A stretch of DNA of 64,000 nucleotides from Prolixibacter sp. NT017 (lineage in GTDB: Bacteria; Bacteroidota; Bacteroidia; Bacteroidales; Prolixibacteraceae), in NCBI RefSeq assembly GCF_009617875.1, contig NZ_BLAV01000001.1, positions 1,550,001 to 1,614,000 on the forward strand. The letters are read 5' to 3'. Positions within the stretch are counted from its first letter, which is position 1; every line of letters begins with the position of its first letter. Position numbers and translations under genes: made by a program. This document shows, one piece after another, positions 63,518 to 64,000 of the stretch. The notes beneath the pieces were generated by a model that was given only the letters and a program-made list of their open reading frames with translations, was not told the origin of the DNA and ran no database searches.

Positions 63518-64000
63518 TTAAACATGTGGGAGGAAATTCCCTTTCTCATCGATGAAAAGGGTTTTGTGTTGATCTCCTTTTGACAGTTTGACCACATAAT
63601 GTTTCACATGCTCTCCTCCAACGGTTATCAGTTCCTTATCCTTGGAGATGTTCCAGTCTTTGTACTGGCTTTTCGCAATCGCGTCGTCAATTTTTATCGG
63701 TAGTTCAATATTTTTCAGAACTTCCCGCATTCTTACCAGATTTCCGTCTTTTCCGTAAACTGCGTCGATGCGGCCACCATGGTTGGTTTTAATGTAGACC
63801 TCGTATTGATCCGGTTTCTTGTCTTTCTTGACTAGCTTCGGATTGATGACATTCCATCCATATTTTTTAAATACATAAGGGAATGTATGCCACTGAACGG
63901 GCTGCCCATCTGCTACATCTTTTCTTACAGCTGTTTTCACAACCTGGGGTACCTGACTTTGGTCAATGACCAGTTTCTCCATCGGTACCTGTACTTTCAT
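63518..64000 (-). CDS. PepSY-like (beta-lactamase-inhibitor-like) protein, N-terminus possibly beyond the window
   Basis: 160 residues visible; the ATG coincides with the last base of the window, so the true start may lie beyond. Two related segments (ADGQPVQWHTFPYVFKK ... DQYEVYIKTNHGGRIDAVYG and AIAKSQYKDWNISKDKEL ... HVKHYVVKLSKGDQHKTLFI, then DEKGNFLPHV) fit tandem PepSY-like domains common in exported Bacteroidota proteins. No signal peptide is visible in the part present. Function unknown. Confidence 0.7.
   Translation of the reverse strand: MKVQVPMEKLVIDQSQVPQVVKTAVRKDVADGQPVQWHTFPYVFKKYGWNVINPKLVKKDKKPDQYEVYIKTNHGGRIDAVYGKDGNLVRMREVLKNIELPIKIDDAIAKSQYKDWNISKDKELITVGGEHVKHYVVKLSKGDQHKTLFIDEKGNFLPHV

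Overview
The window looks like a chromosome segment from a Bacteroidota bacterium, most likely of the Marinilabiliales/Prolixibacteraceae type. This is inferred from tandem GH92 alpha-mannosidases, many SpII lipoproteins, a DUF6261 protein, weak Shine-Dalgarno sequences, the overall protein character and GC-rich REP-like intergenic repeats. No rRNA, tRNA, CRISPR array, integrase or transposase gene was seen.

Layout. 0-4.3 kb: two GH92 mannosidases in one operon (the first cut by the window edge). 4.5-7.5 kb: exported lactonase-like propeller, RRM protein, transaldolase. 7.8-8.2 kb: ten-copy 41-bp tandem array. 8.3-12.3 kb: coiled-coil lipoprotein, CsbD-like protein, methyltransferase, class II fumarase, short SDR. 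12.9-17 kb: small envelope proteins, ArsC-family protein, DoxX-DsrE pair. 17.0-18.0 kb: gene-poor stretch with a 23-bp-period palindromic array. 18-22.8 kb: thioesterase, DODA-type dioxygenase, YceI, AraC regulator, DsrE lipoprotein, GyrI-like and DUF3124 proteins. 22.9-28.4 kb: complete bo3-type quinol oxidase (cyoABCD) with divergent heme O synthase. 28.4-34.4 kb: RsgA, HxlR regulator divergent from a cupin, Tat-exported aldo/keto reductase-ferredoxin, GGCT-fold protein. 34.5-36.7 kb: AT-rich two-gene module, an ABC-type AAA ATPase overlapping a DUF4435/Toprim protein, resembling the PARIS (AriA/AriB) anti-phage system. A second 41/42-bp palindromic tandem array lies directly upstream. 37.3-43.9 kb: DUF6261 protein, then a repeat-dense zone with a 1.57-kb segmental duplication carrying two near-identical aldo/keto reductases. 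44-48.9 kb: heterodimeric ABC exporter and an ECF sigma factor with small membrane proteins, bracketed by inverted repeat copies. 49.4-64 kb: membrane protein, LytTR regulator, radical SAM protein, NDH-2, MarC, DMT transporter, alanine racemase with an M20 amidohydrolase, DFR-like reductase, PEP synthetase regulatory protein, S9 peptidase, GNAT, ABM monooxygenase and a PepSY-like protein.

How they fit. The respiratory genes (NDH-2, cyo oxidase with its heme O synthase, fumarase) describe an aerobic-capable electron transport chain. The mannosidases show glycan use. The strongest candidate for an unusual system is the PARIS-like module with its adjacent palindromic array. Other unexplained structures are the second 41-bp array at 7.8 kb, the 23-bp array at 17.8 kb and the seven-copy ~270-bp repeat family carrying an 18-bp perfect palindrome. 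All functional calls come from reading the sequence and recalling family features; no search was run.
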